A stretch of DNA of 64,000 nucleotides from positions 186,001-250,000 of the forward strand of contig CAVYZK010000002.1 of NCBI GenBank assembly GCA_963772935.1, read 5' to 3'. Source of the stretch: JANNNF01 sp963772935. GTDB taxonomy: Bacteria > Pseudomonadota > Alphaproteobacteria > Rhodobacterales > Rhodobacteraceae. The position numbers and the translations under genes were made by a program. The notes below the pieces were generated by a model. The model saw only the letters and a program-made list of their open reading frames with translations. It did no database searches and was not told the DNA's origin. Of the stretch, positions 36,099 to 45,674 are shown piece by piece; positions within the stretch are counted from its first letter, which is position 1, and each line of letters begins with the position of its first letter.

Positions 36099-37396
36099 CC
36101 GACCAACCCATCTGGTCCTCGCGCCAGCCTGTCATTCTGGGTCTGGCCTGCGTCTTTGTTCTGGTCGCAGGGTTTGGCATCTGGTCCGTTACCACCAGCA
36201 TCGCCGGAGCCATCGTCACATCGGGCCAGATCGAGGTCGAACAGAACCGGCAGGTTGTGCAGCACCCGGACGGCGGTGTGGTGGATGAGATCCTTGTCAA
36301 GGAGTCCGCCACCGTCAAGGCAGGCGATATCCTGATCCGGCTGGACGGCACAACATTGCGGTCTGAACTCGCCATCGTGGAAGGGCAGTTTTACGAAGTG
36401 CTGGCCCGCCGCGCCCGGCTGGAGGCAGAGCGTGACAATGCCGACATGCCGGTCTATTCGGCCAGCCTGCTGGATATCGCCAAAGCCCGTCCGGATGTGG
36501 CCAACCAGATTGACGGCCAGACCCGCCTGTTCATCGCACGGCGCGAAACATTGTCCAAGCAAAGCGAACAGCTTGAACGCCGCAATGGCCAGATTGTCTC
36601 GCAAATCGACGGGGTGGATGCCCAGACCAAGGCGCTGAACACCCAGCTTGGCCTGATCGAACAGGAACTGGCCGACGTGCAAAGCCTGCTGGCCAAGGGC
36701 TTGGCGCAAGCAAGCCGGGTGCTGGCGCTGGAACGCGAACAGGCGTCTCTGGAAGGGCAGTTGGGGGAATTGGCCTCAACCCGCGCGCAGGCGCAGGGCC
36801 AGATGACGCAGATCGACCTTGAGATTCTGCGCCTTGCCGCCTCGCGACGGGAAGAAGCCAATACCCAATTGCGCGATATTGGCCCGACCGAGCTGGAATT
36901 GGCCGAACGGCAGCGCGCCCTGATCGAACGCATCGGGCGTCTGGATATTCGCGCGCCGGTGTCGGGCATCGTGCTGGGCCTGCAGTTCACGACACCCCGC
37001 GCCGTGATCCGCCCCGCCGATCCGGTGCTGTACCTGATCCCGCAAGACCGCCCCCTGGTGATCGCCACCCAGGTGCCGCCGATCCACATTGATCAGGTCT
37101 TTGTCGGGCAACCGGTGAAGCTGGTGTTCTCCTCCTTCTCCAGCCGCACGACGCCGCAGTTGAACGGCCATGTCAGCCGGGTGTCTGCCGATGCCTTCAA
37201 CGACCAGAAATCGGGTGCCTCATTCTACCGCGCCGAGATTGAACTCGACCCAGGCGAGATTGCCCGCCTGCACAGTCTGATCCTGCTGCCCGGCATGCCG
37301 GTCGAGGCGTTCATCCAGACCGATGTGCGCACCCCGATGGCGTATCTGCTGAAACCCTTCACCGATTATTTCTCTCGCGCGTTCCGCGAAAGCTGA
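36095..37396 (+). CDS. HlyD-family membrane fusion protein of a type I secretion system
   Basis: A 433-residue periplasmic adaptor. One N-terminal membrane segment (about residues 14-37), a lipoyl-like half-motif with GQIEVEQNRQVVQHPDGGVVD, a long coiled coil (about residues 110-290), then the second half-motif RLDIRAPVSGIVLG and a beta-barrel. It joins the ATPase to an outer-membrane pore. It is of the PrtE/AprE type and is co-translated with the ATPase. Confidence 0.88.
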   Translation: MTDQPIWSSRQPVILGLACVFVLVAGFGIWSVTTSIAGAIVTSGQIEVEQNRQVVQHPDGGVVDEILVKESATVKAGDILIRLDGTTLRSELAIVEGQFYEVLARRARLEAERDNADMPVYSASLLDIAKARPDVANQIDGQTRLFIARRETLSKQSEQLERRNGQIVSQIDGVDAQTKALNTQLGLIEQELADVQSLLAKGLAQASRVLALEREQASLEGQLGELASTRAQAQGQMTQIDLEILRLAASRREEANTQLRDIGPTELELAERQRALIERIGRLDIRAPVSGIVLGLQFTTPRAVIRPADPVLYLIPQDRPLVIATQVPPIHIDQVFVGQPVKLVFSSFSSRTTPQLNGHVSRVSADAFNDQKSGASFYRAEIELDPGEIARLHSLILLPGMPVEAFIQTDVRTPMAYLLKPFTDYFSRAFRES

Positions 37397-37425
37397 TCCC
37401 TGCCCTACATTGCCGGAGCCATCCC

Positions 37426-37887
37426 ATGACCACCATCGACGCCCGCCTTGCCGAACTGAACATCACCCTGCCCGACGCGCCCGCCCCTGCTGCGAACTAT
37501 GTGCCCTTCGTTGTCACCGGCAATCTGGTGCATATCTCGGGCCAGATCAGCCAGAATGCGGACGGCCTGATCAAGGGCCGCTTGGGGGATGATCTGTCCG
37601 TCGAAGAGGGGGCCGCTGCCGCTCAACGCTGCGCCATCTCACTGCTGGCACAGTTGAAAAAGGCCTGTGGCGGCGATTTTTCGCGTGTGGTGAAAGCGGT
37701 CAAGCTGGTGGGGTTTGTAAATTCCACCCCCGACTTCACCGATCAGCCCAAGGTCATCAATGGCGCGTCCGATTTCATGGTGGCGGTGCTGGGCGATGCA
37801 GGCCGCCATGCGCGCTCGGCCGTCTCTGCCGCCAGCCTGCCCTTTGGTGTGGCGGTCGAGATTGAAGGCATCTTCGAGATCCGCTGA
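37426..37887 (+). CDS. RidA/YjgF-family protein
   Basis: A 153-residue protein of the RidA superfamily, of the longer YjgF-like subgroup (LAELNITLPDAPAPAANYVPFV, VHISGQIS). RidA members hydrolyse reactive enamine/imine intermediates. The key RidA Arg (usually within a C-terminal R-x-A motif) is at RHARSAV, so activity is plausible, though this subgroup is often of unknown function. Its stop overlaps the start of the next gene (ATGA-like overlap at 37887). Confidence 0.85.
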   Translation: MTTIDARLAELNITLPDAPAPAANYVPFVVTGNLVHISGQISQNADGLIKGRLGDDLSVEEGAAAAQRCAISLLAQLKKACGGDFSRVVKAVKLVGFVNSTPDFTDQPKVINGASDFMVAVLGDAGRHARSAVSAASLPFGVAVEIEGIFEIR

Positions 37888-38657
37888 TGCGCGTCCCCCT
37901 GCCCCCCGCGTTTCTGACCCTGCCGTTGGCCCATCGCGCCCTGCATGACCGCAGCGCGCGGCGGCCCGAAAATTCGCCCGCCGCTATCCGCGCGGCGATT
38001 GCGGCCGGCTATGGCATAGAGATCGACCTGCAACTGTCGTCTGATGGCGTGGCCATGGTGTTCCATGATGAAGCACTGGACCGGCTGACCGCCGCCAAGG
38101 GCCTTGTCAGTGCCCGTACCGCCGCCGAACTGGCGCAGATCATCCTGACCGATGCAGAGGATGGCATCCCCAGCCTTGCCCAAGTGCTGCCCCTGATCGC
38201 AGGCCGCGTGCCTCTGCTGATCGAGCTGAAGGACCAGACCATGACCATGGGTCAAACCGATGGTCGGCTGGAACAGGCCACCGCCACGGCCCTTGCCGGT
38301 TACGCGGGCGATGTTGCGGTGATGTCCTTCAACCCGCATTCCATCGCCCATATGGCCCGCCTCGCGCCGCATATCCCGCGCGGCCTGACCACCTCGGCCT
38401 ATGATCCCACCGACTGGGCCCCGCTGGACCCCGGCATTTGCGCCCATCTGCGCACCATCCCCGATTACGACCGTACCCTCAGCAGCTTCATCAGCCACGA
38501 GGCCGCCGATCTGCCCCGCCCCCGCGTGGCAGCGCTGAAATCCCAAGGCGCTGCCATCCTGTGCTGGACCATCCGGTCGCCCACAGCCGAAGCAGCGGCC
38601 CGCAGGATCGCCCACAACATCACCTTTGAGGGCTATCCCGCCCCCTTCCGCGCTTGA
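37887..38657 (+). CDS. Glycerophosphodiester phosphodiesterase
   Basis: A 256-residue TIM-barrel GDPD, hydrolysing glycerophosphodiesters to glycerol 3-phosphate and alcohol. Motifs: AHRALHDRSARRPENS with the catalytic His and the metal Glu, EIDLQLSSDG and VFHDEALDRL with the second catalytic His. There is no signal peptide, so it is cytoplasmic. Co-translated with the RidA gene before it. Confidence 0.88.
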   Translation: MRVPLPPAFLTLPLAHRALHDRSARRPENSPAAIRAAIAAGYGIEIDLQLSSDGVAMVFHDEALDRLTAAKGLVSARTAAELAQIILTDAEDGIPSLAQVLPLIAGRVPLLIELKDQTMTMGQTDGRLEQATATALAGYAGDVAVMSFNPHSIAHMARLAPHIPRGLTTSAYDPTDWAPLDPGICAHLRTIPDYDRTLSSFISHEAADLPRPRVAALKSQGAAILCWTIRSPTAEAAARRIAHNITFEGYPAPFRA

Positions 38658-38769
38658 CGCAGCACCGCAGGGCACCACCTGTCCCTTGCCAGTTTCACAT
38701 TGGCACAAATATCCTCGGGGGTCCGGGGGTGGAAAACCCCCGGCGCTTGCCGCAATCACACGGGCTGGA

Positions 38770-39924
38770 ATGACGCTTACCCTGCACAACGGCCTGTCCG
38801 ACATTGACGCCCACGCCTGGGATGCCGTCGCCGCCCCCGAACAGGCAGCAGGCCGCCCGATCGACCCTTTCACCACGCATCGCTTTCTGTCGGCACTGGA
38901 CAGGTCCGGTTCCACCGGCACCGGCACCGGCTGGACGCCCCACCCCCTTACCCTATCCGACAATGGCCAGATCGTTGCGGCCCTGCCGATGTATGCCAAG
39001 GGCCATTCCCAAGGCGAGTATATCTTCGACCAAGGCTGGGCGCAGGCTTATGAACAGGCGGGCGGGCGTTACTATCCTAAACTGCAAATCGCCGTACCCT
39101 TCACCCCCGCCACCGGCCGCCGCTTCCTTGGGCCGCCAGACGCCCGCGATACGCTGATCGACGCCGCCATTCAGATCGCCGCGCAAAACCGGCTGTCCTC
39201 CCTGCACGTCACCTTTTGCACGCCGGATGAGGCTGACGCCTTGGCCGGAACCCACGATCTGCTGCACCGCGTCACCCAGCAATTCCACTGGGAAAACCGG
39301 GGCTACGCGACGTTCACCGATTTCCTCGCCGACCTTTCGTCACGCAAACGCAAGATGATCCGCCGCGAAAGGGAAACAGCCCAAGGCCACGGCCTGACCA
39401 TCCGCGTCCTGACCGGCGACCAGATCGAACCCGCCCATTGGGATGCGTTCTGGCAGTTTTACCAAGACACCGGCGCGCGCAAATGGGGCACGCCCTACCT
39501 CACCCGCCGCTTTTTCACCGAAGCCCACAAGACCCTGCGCGACGATATGTTGCTGGTTCTGGCGTTCGACGGCACGCGCCCGGTGGCTGGTGCGCTGAAC
39601 TTCATCGGCCGCGACACCCTGTTTGGCCGCTACTGGGGTTGCACCGAAGAATACCCCTGCCTGCATTTCGAGCTGTGCTACTATCAGGCCATCGACTGGG
39701 CCATCACCCACGGGTTGCAAAGGGTCGAGGCGGGGGCGCAGGGCGAACACAAACTGGCGCGCGGGTATCTGCCAACCCCTGTTCATTCGCTGCACTGGAT
39801 CGCCGACCCCGGTTTCCGCTCTGCCGTCGCGCGCTATCTGGAACAGGAGCGTCGCGCGGTGGATGAGGAGATTGAGGTGCTGACCGCCTACGGCCCTTTC
39901 CGCCGCATCACCTCCGAAGACTGA
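38770..39924 (+). CDS. DUF482 / FemAB-like N-acyltransferase family protein
   Basis: A 384-residue cytoplasmic protein of the DUF482 (peptidogalycan biosynthesis, GNAT-like) family. Stretches: GYATFTDFLADLSSRKRKMIRRERE, WDAFWQFYQDTGARKWG, TLFGRYWGCTEEYPCLHFELCYYQ and AGAQGEHKLARGYLP. Function in bacteria is not established; an acyl- or aminoacyl-transfer role is inferred from the fold. ATG 38770 is chosen; the stretch before it holds a Rhodobacterales-like non-coding sequence. Confidence 0.8.
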   Translation: MTLTLHNGLSDIDAHAWDAVAAPEQAAGRPIDPFTTHRFLSALDRSGSTGTGTGWTPHPLTLSDNGQIVAALPMYAKGHSQGEYIFDQGWAQAYEQAGGRYYPKLQIAVPFTPATGRRFLGPPDARDTLIDAAIQIAAQNRLSSLHVTFCTPDEADALAGTHDLLHRVTQQFHWENRGYATFTDFLADLSSRKRKMIRRERETAQGHGLTIRVLTGDQIEPAHWDAFWQFYQDTGARKWGTPYLTRRFFTEAHKTLRDDMLLVLAFDGTRPVAGALNFIGRDTLFGRYWGCTEEYPCLHFELCYYQAIDWAITHGLQRVEAGAQGEHKLARGYLPTPVHSLHWIADPGFRSAVARYLEQERRAVDEEIEVLTAYGPFRRITSED

Positions 39925-39935
39925 AAGGACAATCT

Positions 39936-40226
39936 ATGCCCGGCAATCCCCTGACCGACCGCAGCCTGCTTGACCCTCTGCTGGCCAGCGGATGGACGAT
40001 GGTCGAAGGCCGCGACGCCATCACAAAAACCTTCAAATTCAAGTCATTCAATCAGGCCTTCGGCTTCATGACCCGCGTCGCCCTTTATGCCGAAAAGTGG
40101 GATCATCACCCCGAATGGTTCAACGTCTATTCACGCGTCACCGTCACCCTGACCACGCATGACGCAGGCGGCCTCAGCGATCTGGACATAAAGCTGGCCG
40201 CCAAAATGAACGACCTCACCACCTGA
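39936..40226 (+). CDS. phhB: Pterin-4a-carbinolamine dehydratase
   Basis: A 96-residue protein with the active-site motif EKWDHHPEWFNVYSRV. It dehydrates 4a-hydroxytetrahydropterin after aromatic amino acid hydroxylation. AAGGA precedes the ATG. A partner phenylalanine hydroxylase is not in the window; in many Alphaproteobacteria the gene stands alone. Confidence 0.92.
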   Translation: MPGNPLTDRSLLDPLLASGWTMVEGRDAITKTFKFKSFNQAFGFMTRVALYAEKWDHHPEWFNVYSRVTVTLTTHDAGGLSDLDIKLAAKMNDLTT

Positions 40227-40335
40227 CGCAGCCGCTCCCATTTGCTCTTTTCCAAATACTCATCTTGGCAACACTGACCACAATCGCGCCCTTCAGACCT
40301 CGGGGCCAGTGCCACCCCCAATGGGTGGCACAGCA

Positions 40336-40364
40336 GTCGTCCGGGCCTCGATGGCTCGGACGAC
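40336..40364. terminator. Hairpin between convergent phhB and mltB-like genes
   Basis: GTCGTCCG (40336-40343) pairs perfectly with CGGACGAC (40357-40364) around a 13-base loop, with a T-rich stretch after it on the plus strand. It can end transcription of both converging genes. Confidence 0.5.
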
Positions 40365-40375
40365 GGCCCTCTTTC

Positions 40376-41605
40376 TCAGGGCAAATGGCTGAGAACATCC
40401 AAACTAGGATACCCATCCGGCACCAACCCCCGCGCCGTCTGAAACGCCTTCACCGCCGCGATGGTCTTTGGCCCCATCCGCCCGTCCACGCCGCCAGCAT
40501 CGAACCCCGCCGCCGTCAGCGCCCGTTGCAATTCCATCCGCTCGTCAAGGCTCAACGCCCGTAACTCGCGCGGCCATGGGGCGGCAATCGCAGGCCCGCC
40601 CTTGATGCGATCAGCCAGATGGCCAATCGCGATCACATAGGCATCGGCTGTATTATAGGCCTCAATCGCCTTGAAATTGGGAAACACCAGAAACGCGGCC
40701 CCCCGCGCGCCACCCGGCAGCAGCACGGATGCCAGCCCATGGTCTGGCAACACCCCGCCCGCAGCCGGCACCACGCCAAGCGACCGCCATTCGGCAACAG
40801 GTTTCTTCACCCGCTCTGTCGTCTGCGCATAGTCAAACCCAACGGGCAGCCGCACCTCCAGCCCCCAGGGCGCACCCCTGGCCCAGCCATGCCGCGCCAG
40901 ATAATTGGCGGTGGACGCCAAGGCATCCGCCGGGTCATCGCCCCAGATGTCGCGCTTGCCATCGCCGGTGAAATCCACCGCATAGTCCCACCAGCTTGAC
41001 GGCATGAACTGGGTATGCCCCATGGCCCCCGCCCAACTGCCGACCATGCCCGGCACCGTCACATCGCCATTGGCCACGATCCGCAGGGCCGCAATCAACT
41101 GCGCCTCAAAGAACGCAGCCCTGCGCCCGTCATAGACCAGCGTCGCCAGCGCGCCCAGAATGGGCGTATCGCCGCGATAGGTGCCATAGGCGCTTTCCAA
41201 GCCCCAGACGGCCACCACCACCTCGGCCTCCACCCCATAAGCCGCCTCGATCCGGGTCAGCAAATCGCGGTTGGCGGCCAGCGCCTTGATGCCCAGTGCC
41301 ACCCGGTCCTCGGACACGGCGGTATCAAGATAATCCCAGATCGTCTTGCTGAATTCGTTCTGGTTGCGGTCGCGTTTGACGATAGCCTCGCTGAACTGCA
41401 CGTCCCGCATGCTGACATCAAACACCGCCGCTGGCACACCCGCCGCCAAGGCCCGGGGGCGGAAATCCAGCACCCAAGCCAGCATCCCCGCCTGACTGCG
41501 CTCTGCGTCCACCACACTTCCCTCCACGTCCTGCCCCAAGGCCGATTGCGCCGCCACAGGGTCGGCCATCAGCACCAATCCTGCCAGCAAAACGCCCCGC
41601 ATCAT
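40376..41605 (-). CDS. Lytic murein transglycosylase (MltB type) with C-terminal peptidoglycan-binding domain
   Basis: A 409-residue exported protein. A signal peptide (MRGVLLAGLVLMADPVAAQ) leads a GH103-type domain with the catalytic Glu in VAVWGLESAYGTYRG, and MGHTQFMPSSW. The last 60 residues form a peptidoglycan-binding domain (MELQRALTAAGFDAGGVDGRMG). It cleaves glycan strands to 1,6-anhydro ends in the periplasm. The start overlaps the rnr stop (ATGA), so it is translated with rnr. Confidence 0.9.
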   Translation of the reverse strand: MMRGVLLAGLVLMADPVAAQSALGQDVEGSVVDAERSQAGMLAWVLDFRPRALAAGVPAAVFDVSMRDVQFSEAIVKRDRNQNEFSKTIWDYLDTAVSEDRVALGIKALAANRDLLTRIEAAYGVEAEVVVAVWGLESAYGTYRGDTPILGALATLVYDGRRAAFFEAQLIAALRIVANGDVTVPGMVGSWAGAMGHTQFMPSSWWDYAVDFTGDGKRDIWGDDPADALASTANYLARHGWARGAPWGLEVRLPVGFDYAQTTERVKKPVAEWRSLGVVPAAGGVLPDHGLASVLLPGGARGAAFLVFPNFKAIEAYNTADAYVIAIGHLADRIKGGPAIAAPWPRELRALSLDERMELQRALTAAGFDAGGVDGRMGPKTIAAVKAFQTARGLVPDGYPSLDVLSHLP

Positions 41606-43854
41606 GACCGCTTCTTACGTACCAGCTTGCGCTTCAAGGCAGCATCCTTGATCGCCGCCTTGCCCGGTTTGCGCGGCGCAAAGCGGCCCGGTCGCGCGCG
41701 GCCCGTCGGCAGGGTGCGATCCTCGATGGTCAGCAGGTCCAGCATCAGCCCGCCGGTGACCGGGGTTGCTTCGGCAAGACGCACCGTCACCCGCTGGCCA
41801 ATGCCGATGGTCACGCCCGTATCGGCCCCGATCAGGGCCTGCGCGTCGGCGTCAAAGTGGAAATACTCGCGCCCCACGCTGCGGATCGGCACAAGGCCGT
41901 CGGCCCCGGTTTCATCCAGCTTCACAAACAAACCAAACCGCTGCACGCCGGAAATCCGCCCCGCAAATTCCGCCCCCACCCGGTCTGACAGATAGGCCGC
42001 CAGATAGCGGTCGTTGGTATCACGCTCGGCCACCATCGAGCGGCGTTCCGTGTCGGAAATCAACTGCGCGGTTTCATCCAGATTTTCCACATCCCAAGCC
42101 GACAGCCCGTCATCCCCCCAACCATGCCCCGCGATTAACGCGCGATGCACGATCAGGTCGGAATAGCGCCGGATGGGCGAGGTGAAATGCGCATAATTCT
42201 TCAACGCCAACCCGAAATGACCAAAGTTTTCCGCGTTGTAATAGGCCTGCGTCATGCTGCGCAGAGTCGATATGTTCAGCAGTTCGTCAAATTCCGTGCC
42301 CTGCGCCTGTGCCAGCAGCCGGTTCAGGTGCATGGTCTGCAACACCTGCCCCTTGGCGAGGGTAAAGCCTGACGCCTCGGCCACCTCGCGCAGCGCGTCC
42401 AACTTCATCGGGCTGGGTTCTTCATGCACGCGGAACAGCAAGGGGCGCTTGAGGCGCACCAATTCCTCTGCCGCCGCCACGTTGGCCGCGATCATGAACT
42501 CCTCGATCAGCTTGTGCGCATCAAAGCGGTCACGGAAGGCAACGGAGGTTACGTTGCCATCCTCATCCAGCACGATCTTGCGTTCGGGCAGGTCGAGGTC
42601 CAGCGGCTGCCGCGCCGCCCGCGCCAGTTTCAGCGCGTCATAGGCCGCATAAAGCGGGCGCAGAACCGCGTCGAGCAGCGGCCCTGTCGCATCATCCGGC
42701 TGGCCATCAATCGCCGCCTGCACCTGCCCGTAATGCAGCGACCCCGCTGACCGCATGATGCCGCGCACAAAGCTATGGCCGATCTTGACGCCGCCCGCAT
42801 CGAACCGCATGCGCACGGCAAGGCAGGCGCGGTCCACATGTTCGTGCAAGGAACACAGATCGCCCGAAAGAACGTCGGGCAGCATCGGCACCACCCGGTC
42901 AGGGAAATAGGTGGAATTGCCCCGCTTGCGCGCCTCGCGGTCCAAGGCAGACCCGGGGCGGACGTAATGCGCCACATCGGCGATGGCGACCCAGACCACA
43001 TGCCCGCCGGGATTGCCCGGCTCAACATCCGCCTCGGCATAGACCGCATCATCGCGGTCGCGCGCGTCCACCGGGTCTATCGTCACCAGCGGCATCGAAC
43101 GCAGGTCCACCCGGCCCGTAGCCCCGGCGGGCTTCGCCGCATCCGCCTCGGCGGTGACGGCATCGGGGAACTGATCTGGGATGCCGTGCTGGTGGATGGC
43201 GATCAGGCTGACCGCCTTTGGCCCGCTCGGGTCGCCAAGTCGAGCCGTGATCCGCGCCTGCGGCAGACCCATGCGACGGTTGCCGACAGCCTCTCCCTCG
43301 ACCAGTTCACCATCCTTGGCATCCAGCGTATGGCCAGCGGCGACGCGCCATTCCTTGCCCTCGCCCTTGTCGATCGGGATGATCCGCCCGCCTTCGGTGT
43401 TCACGCGGAACACGCCCAGCACCTTCAGCGCGTTGGTGCCGATCCGGCGGATCAGCCGGGCCTCGTACTGGTGATCGTCGCGGGCAACCTTGGCCAGCCG
43501 CGCCAGAATCCGGTCGCCCGCCCCAAGCGCCGGATCGCCCTTTTGTGGCAGGAACAGGATGCGCGGGTATTCGGCGTCATCCGCCAGCTCCATTGGCCGC
43601 GCGAACAGATCGCCCTGCGCATCGGGGGCCAGCATCACCAGCACCGACACGGGCGGCAAAGCGCCGGCCTCGCGGTAGGTCTTGTGGCCGGTATCCACCT
43701 TGCCCTCAGCCTCCAGCGTCTTGAGCATACGCTTCAGGTCAATCCGAGCATCGCCCTTGATGCCAAAGGCCCGCGCGATATCACGCTTGGCGGTTTTCCC
43801 GGGATTGTCGGCGATCCATTGCAGGATCTGGTCTTTGCTTGGCAGGTTTTCCAT
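41602..43854 (-). CDS. rnr: Ribonuclease R
   Basis: A 750-residue 3'-5' exoribonuclease. N-terminal RNA-binding regions, then the RNB domain with metal-binding Asp residues in IDPVDARDRDDAVYAE, SGDLCSLHEH and HFTSPIRRYSDLIVHR, then an S1 domain (GRISGVQRFGLFVKLDETG) and a basic C terminus (KRKLVRKKRS). It degrades structured RNA and works with trans-translation. It lies after the LOG gene and before the transglycosylase gene on the minus strand. Confidence 0.95.
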   Translation of the reverse strand: MENLPSKDQILQWIADNPGKTAKRDIARAFGIKGDARIDLKRMLKTLEAEGKVDTGHKTYREAGALPPVSVLVMLAPDAQGDLFARPMELADDAEYPRILFLPQKGDPALGAGDRILARLAKVARDDHQYEARLIRRIGTNALKVLGVFRVNTEGGRIIPIDKGEGKEWRVAAGHTLDAKDGELVEGEAVGNRRMGLPQARITARLGDPSGPKAVSLIAIHQHGIPDQFPDAVTAEADAAKPAGATGRVDLRSMPLVTIDPVDARDRDDAVYAEADVEPGNPGGHVVWVAIADVAHYVRPGSALDREARKRGNSTYFPDRVVPMLPDVLSGDLCSLHEHVDRACLAVRMRFDAGGVKIGHSFVRGIMRSAGSLHYGQVQAAIDGQPDDATGPLLDAVLRPLYAAYDALKLARAARQPLDLDLPERKIVLDEDGNVTSVAFRDRFDAHKLIEEFMIAANVAAAEELVRLKRPLLFRVHEEPSPMKLDALREVAEASGFTLAKGQVLQTMHLNRLLAQAQGTEFDELLNISTLRSMTQAYYNAENFGHFGLALKNYAHFTSPIRRYSDLIVHRALIAGHGWGDDGLSAWDVENLDETAQLISDTERRSMVAERDTNDRYLAAYLSDRVGAEFAGRISGVQRFGLFVKLDETGADGLVPIRSVGREYFHFDADAQALIGADTGVTIGIGQRVTVRLAEATPVTGGLMLDLLTIEDRTLPTGRARPGRFAPRKPGKAAIKDAALKRKLVRKKRS

Positions 43855-43920
43855 AGGCCTGATCTAGCACGGGGCAACAGCCAAGGCCACAACCCCAAAG
43901 GCACCTGCCATCACCCGCAG

Positions 43921-44736
43921 CTATTCCGGCGCAGACCACCCATCAATCGCGGCCATCGCTTCCTCTGCCGTCTCGACAAAGCAGAACAGCGACAGATCAG
44001 CCTGCGCGATCACCCCGGCATCGGCCAGCGCCTGCCAGTTGATGATCGTGTCCCACCACGCCCGCCCAAACAGCAGAAACGGGATCGGCTTCATCCGTTT
44101 GGTCTGAATCAGGGTCAGGCTTTCGAACATCTCATCCAGTGTGCCGAAGCCACCCGGAAACACGCAGACCGCCGCCGCCCGCATCAGGAAATGCATCTTG
44201 CGGATGGCAAAGTAGTGAAAGTTGAACGACAGATCCGGCGTCACATAGGCGTTCGGGGCCTGTTCATGCGGCAGCACGATGTTCAGGCCAATCGACCGAC
44301 CGCCTGCCTCATCCGCGCCCTTGTTGCCCGCCTCCATCACCCCCGGCCCACCGCCTGTGCAGATCACGCCCTCATGCCCGCCCGATGCCATCGACCGCTG
44401 CGTCATCAGAAAGGCAAATCGCCGGGCCTCGTCGTAAAACCGCGACAGATCGGCAAGCGTAGCGGTTTTCGCCACGGCCTCGGGGGACGGAATCCGCGCG
44501 CCACCAAACAGCACGATGGTAGATGTGATCCCCGCCTCATCCAGCATCAGTTGCGGTTTCAGCAGTTCCAGTTGCAGCCGCACCGGGCGCAATTCATCGC
44601 GGGTCAGGAAATCGCGGTCGGCAAAGGCCAGCCGGTAGGCCGGGGCCATGGTCTGCGGCGTATCGGGAATACGGCGGACGGCGGCAATATCCTGCGCTGA
44701 ATCGCGGAACGGGTGGGTGCGGGGTTCGTCTTTCAT
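43921..44736 (-). CDS. LOG-family (TIGR00730) nucleotide phosphoribohydrolase
   Basis: A 271-residue protein formerly named lysine decarboxylase-like. The diagnostic PGGFGTLDEMFE lies near residue 178-189, with GGGPGVMEAGNKGAD before it. Family members cleave nucleoside monophosphates, including cytokinin ribotides; plain nucleotide salvage is likely here. There are about 70 bases between it and rnr; it starts divergent from dapD. Confidence 0.9.
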   Translation of the reverse strand: MKDEPRTHPFRDSAQDIAAVRRIPDTPQTMAPAYRLAFADRDFLTRDELRPVRLQLELLKPQLMLDEAGITSTIVLFGGARIPSPEAVAKTATLADLSRFYDEARRFAFLMTQRSMASGGHEGVICTGGGPGVMEAGNKGADEAGGRSIGLNIVLPHEQAPNAYVTPDLSFNFHYFAIRKMHFLMRAAAVCVFPGGFGTLDEMFESLTLIQTKRMKPIPFLLFGRAWWDTIINWQALADAGVIAQADLSLFCFVETAEEAMAAIDGWSAPE

Positions 44737-44828
44737 GGGCGGATAAGTGCCTTGGGCCGGATTGCGTGGGTCTGCCCCAAGCCTTATAGGCTGGTGCGCA
44801 ACAGAACCATCCGAAAAAGGGGAGCCTC

Positions 44829-45653
44829 ATGTCCTACGCCGCATTGGAAGCCACAATCGACGCCGCATGGGAGGCTCGTGACAGCATCAGCCCCGCCACC
44901 AAGGGCGAAGTGCGCGACGCGATTGAGGCCACACTCTCGGCGCTTGATACCGGCACGTTGCGGGTTGCGGAAAAGCGTGGGGCCGATTGGCATGTGAACC
45001 AATGGGCGAAAAAGGCGGTGTTGCTGTCATTCCGGCTGAACGACATGGGCGTGATCGGCGGCGGCAACGGTGCGGCGACCTGGTGGGACAAGGTGCCGTC
45101 CAAGTTCGACGGCTGGGGTGCCGATGAATGGCGCACGGCAGGCTTTCGCGCCGTGCCGGGGTCGATCGTGCGGCGGTCGGCGTTCATCGGCAAGAATGTG
45201 GTGCTGATGCCGTCTTTCGTGAACGTGGGCGCTTTCGTCGATGAGGGCGCGATGGTGGACGGCTGGGCCACGGTCGGGTCTTGCGCGCAGATCGGCAAGA
45301 ACGTCCACCTGTCCGGTGGCGTCGGTATTGGCGGCGTGCTGGAACCGATGCAGGCTGGCCCCACCATCATCGAGGATGACTGCTTTATCGGCGCGCGGTC
45401 CGAAGTGGTGGAAGGCTGCATCATCCGCGAAGGATCGGTTCTGGGGATGGGCGTGTTCATCGGCAAATCCACCAAGATCGTGGACCGTGAAACCGGGGCC
45501 GTGATGTATGGCGAGGTGCCCGCAGGGTCGGTGGTGGTGGCAGGCTCGATGCCATCGAAGGGCGGCATCAACCTGTATTGCGCGGTGATCGTGAAGAAGG
45601 TCGACGCGCAAACCCGCAGCAAGACCAGCATCAATGAGTTGTTGCGGGATTGA
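44829..45653 (+). CDS. dapD: Tetrahydrodipicolinate N-succinyltransferase
   Basis: A 274-residue left-handed beta-helix acyltransferase of lysine and diaminopimelate synthesis. N-terminal helical part (AALEATIDAAWEARDSISPA), then hexapeptide repeats (VNVGAFVDEGAMVDGWATVG, VHLSGGVGIGGVLEP). GGGAG lies upstream of ATG 44829. With dapA at 19334 it is the second lysine pathway gene in the window. Confidence 0.95.
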   Translation: MSYAALEATIDAAWEARDSISPATKGEVRDAIEATLSALDTGTLRVAEKRGADWHVNQWAKKAVLLSFRLNDMGVIGGGNGAATWWDKVPSKFDGWGADEWRTAGFRAVPGSIVRRSAFIGKNVVLMPSFVNVGAFVDEGAMVDGWATVGSCAQIGKNVHLSGGVGIGGVLEPMQAGPTIIEDDCFIGARSEVVEGCIIREGSVLGMGVFIGKSTKIVDRETGAVMYGEVPAGSVVVAGSMPSKGGINLYCAVIVKKVDAQTRSKTSINELLRD

Positions 45654-45674
45654 TCCTGCGGACCGGAGGCTGAC

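Noticed and set aside
42775..44700. A 641-codon open frame on the plus strand, antisense to rnr and the LOG gene
   Set aside because: High-GC DNA gives long open frames opposite real genes. The minus-strand genes show clear family motifs, and this frame has no domain-like sequence and many His, Arg and Gln residues.
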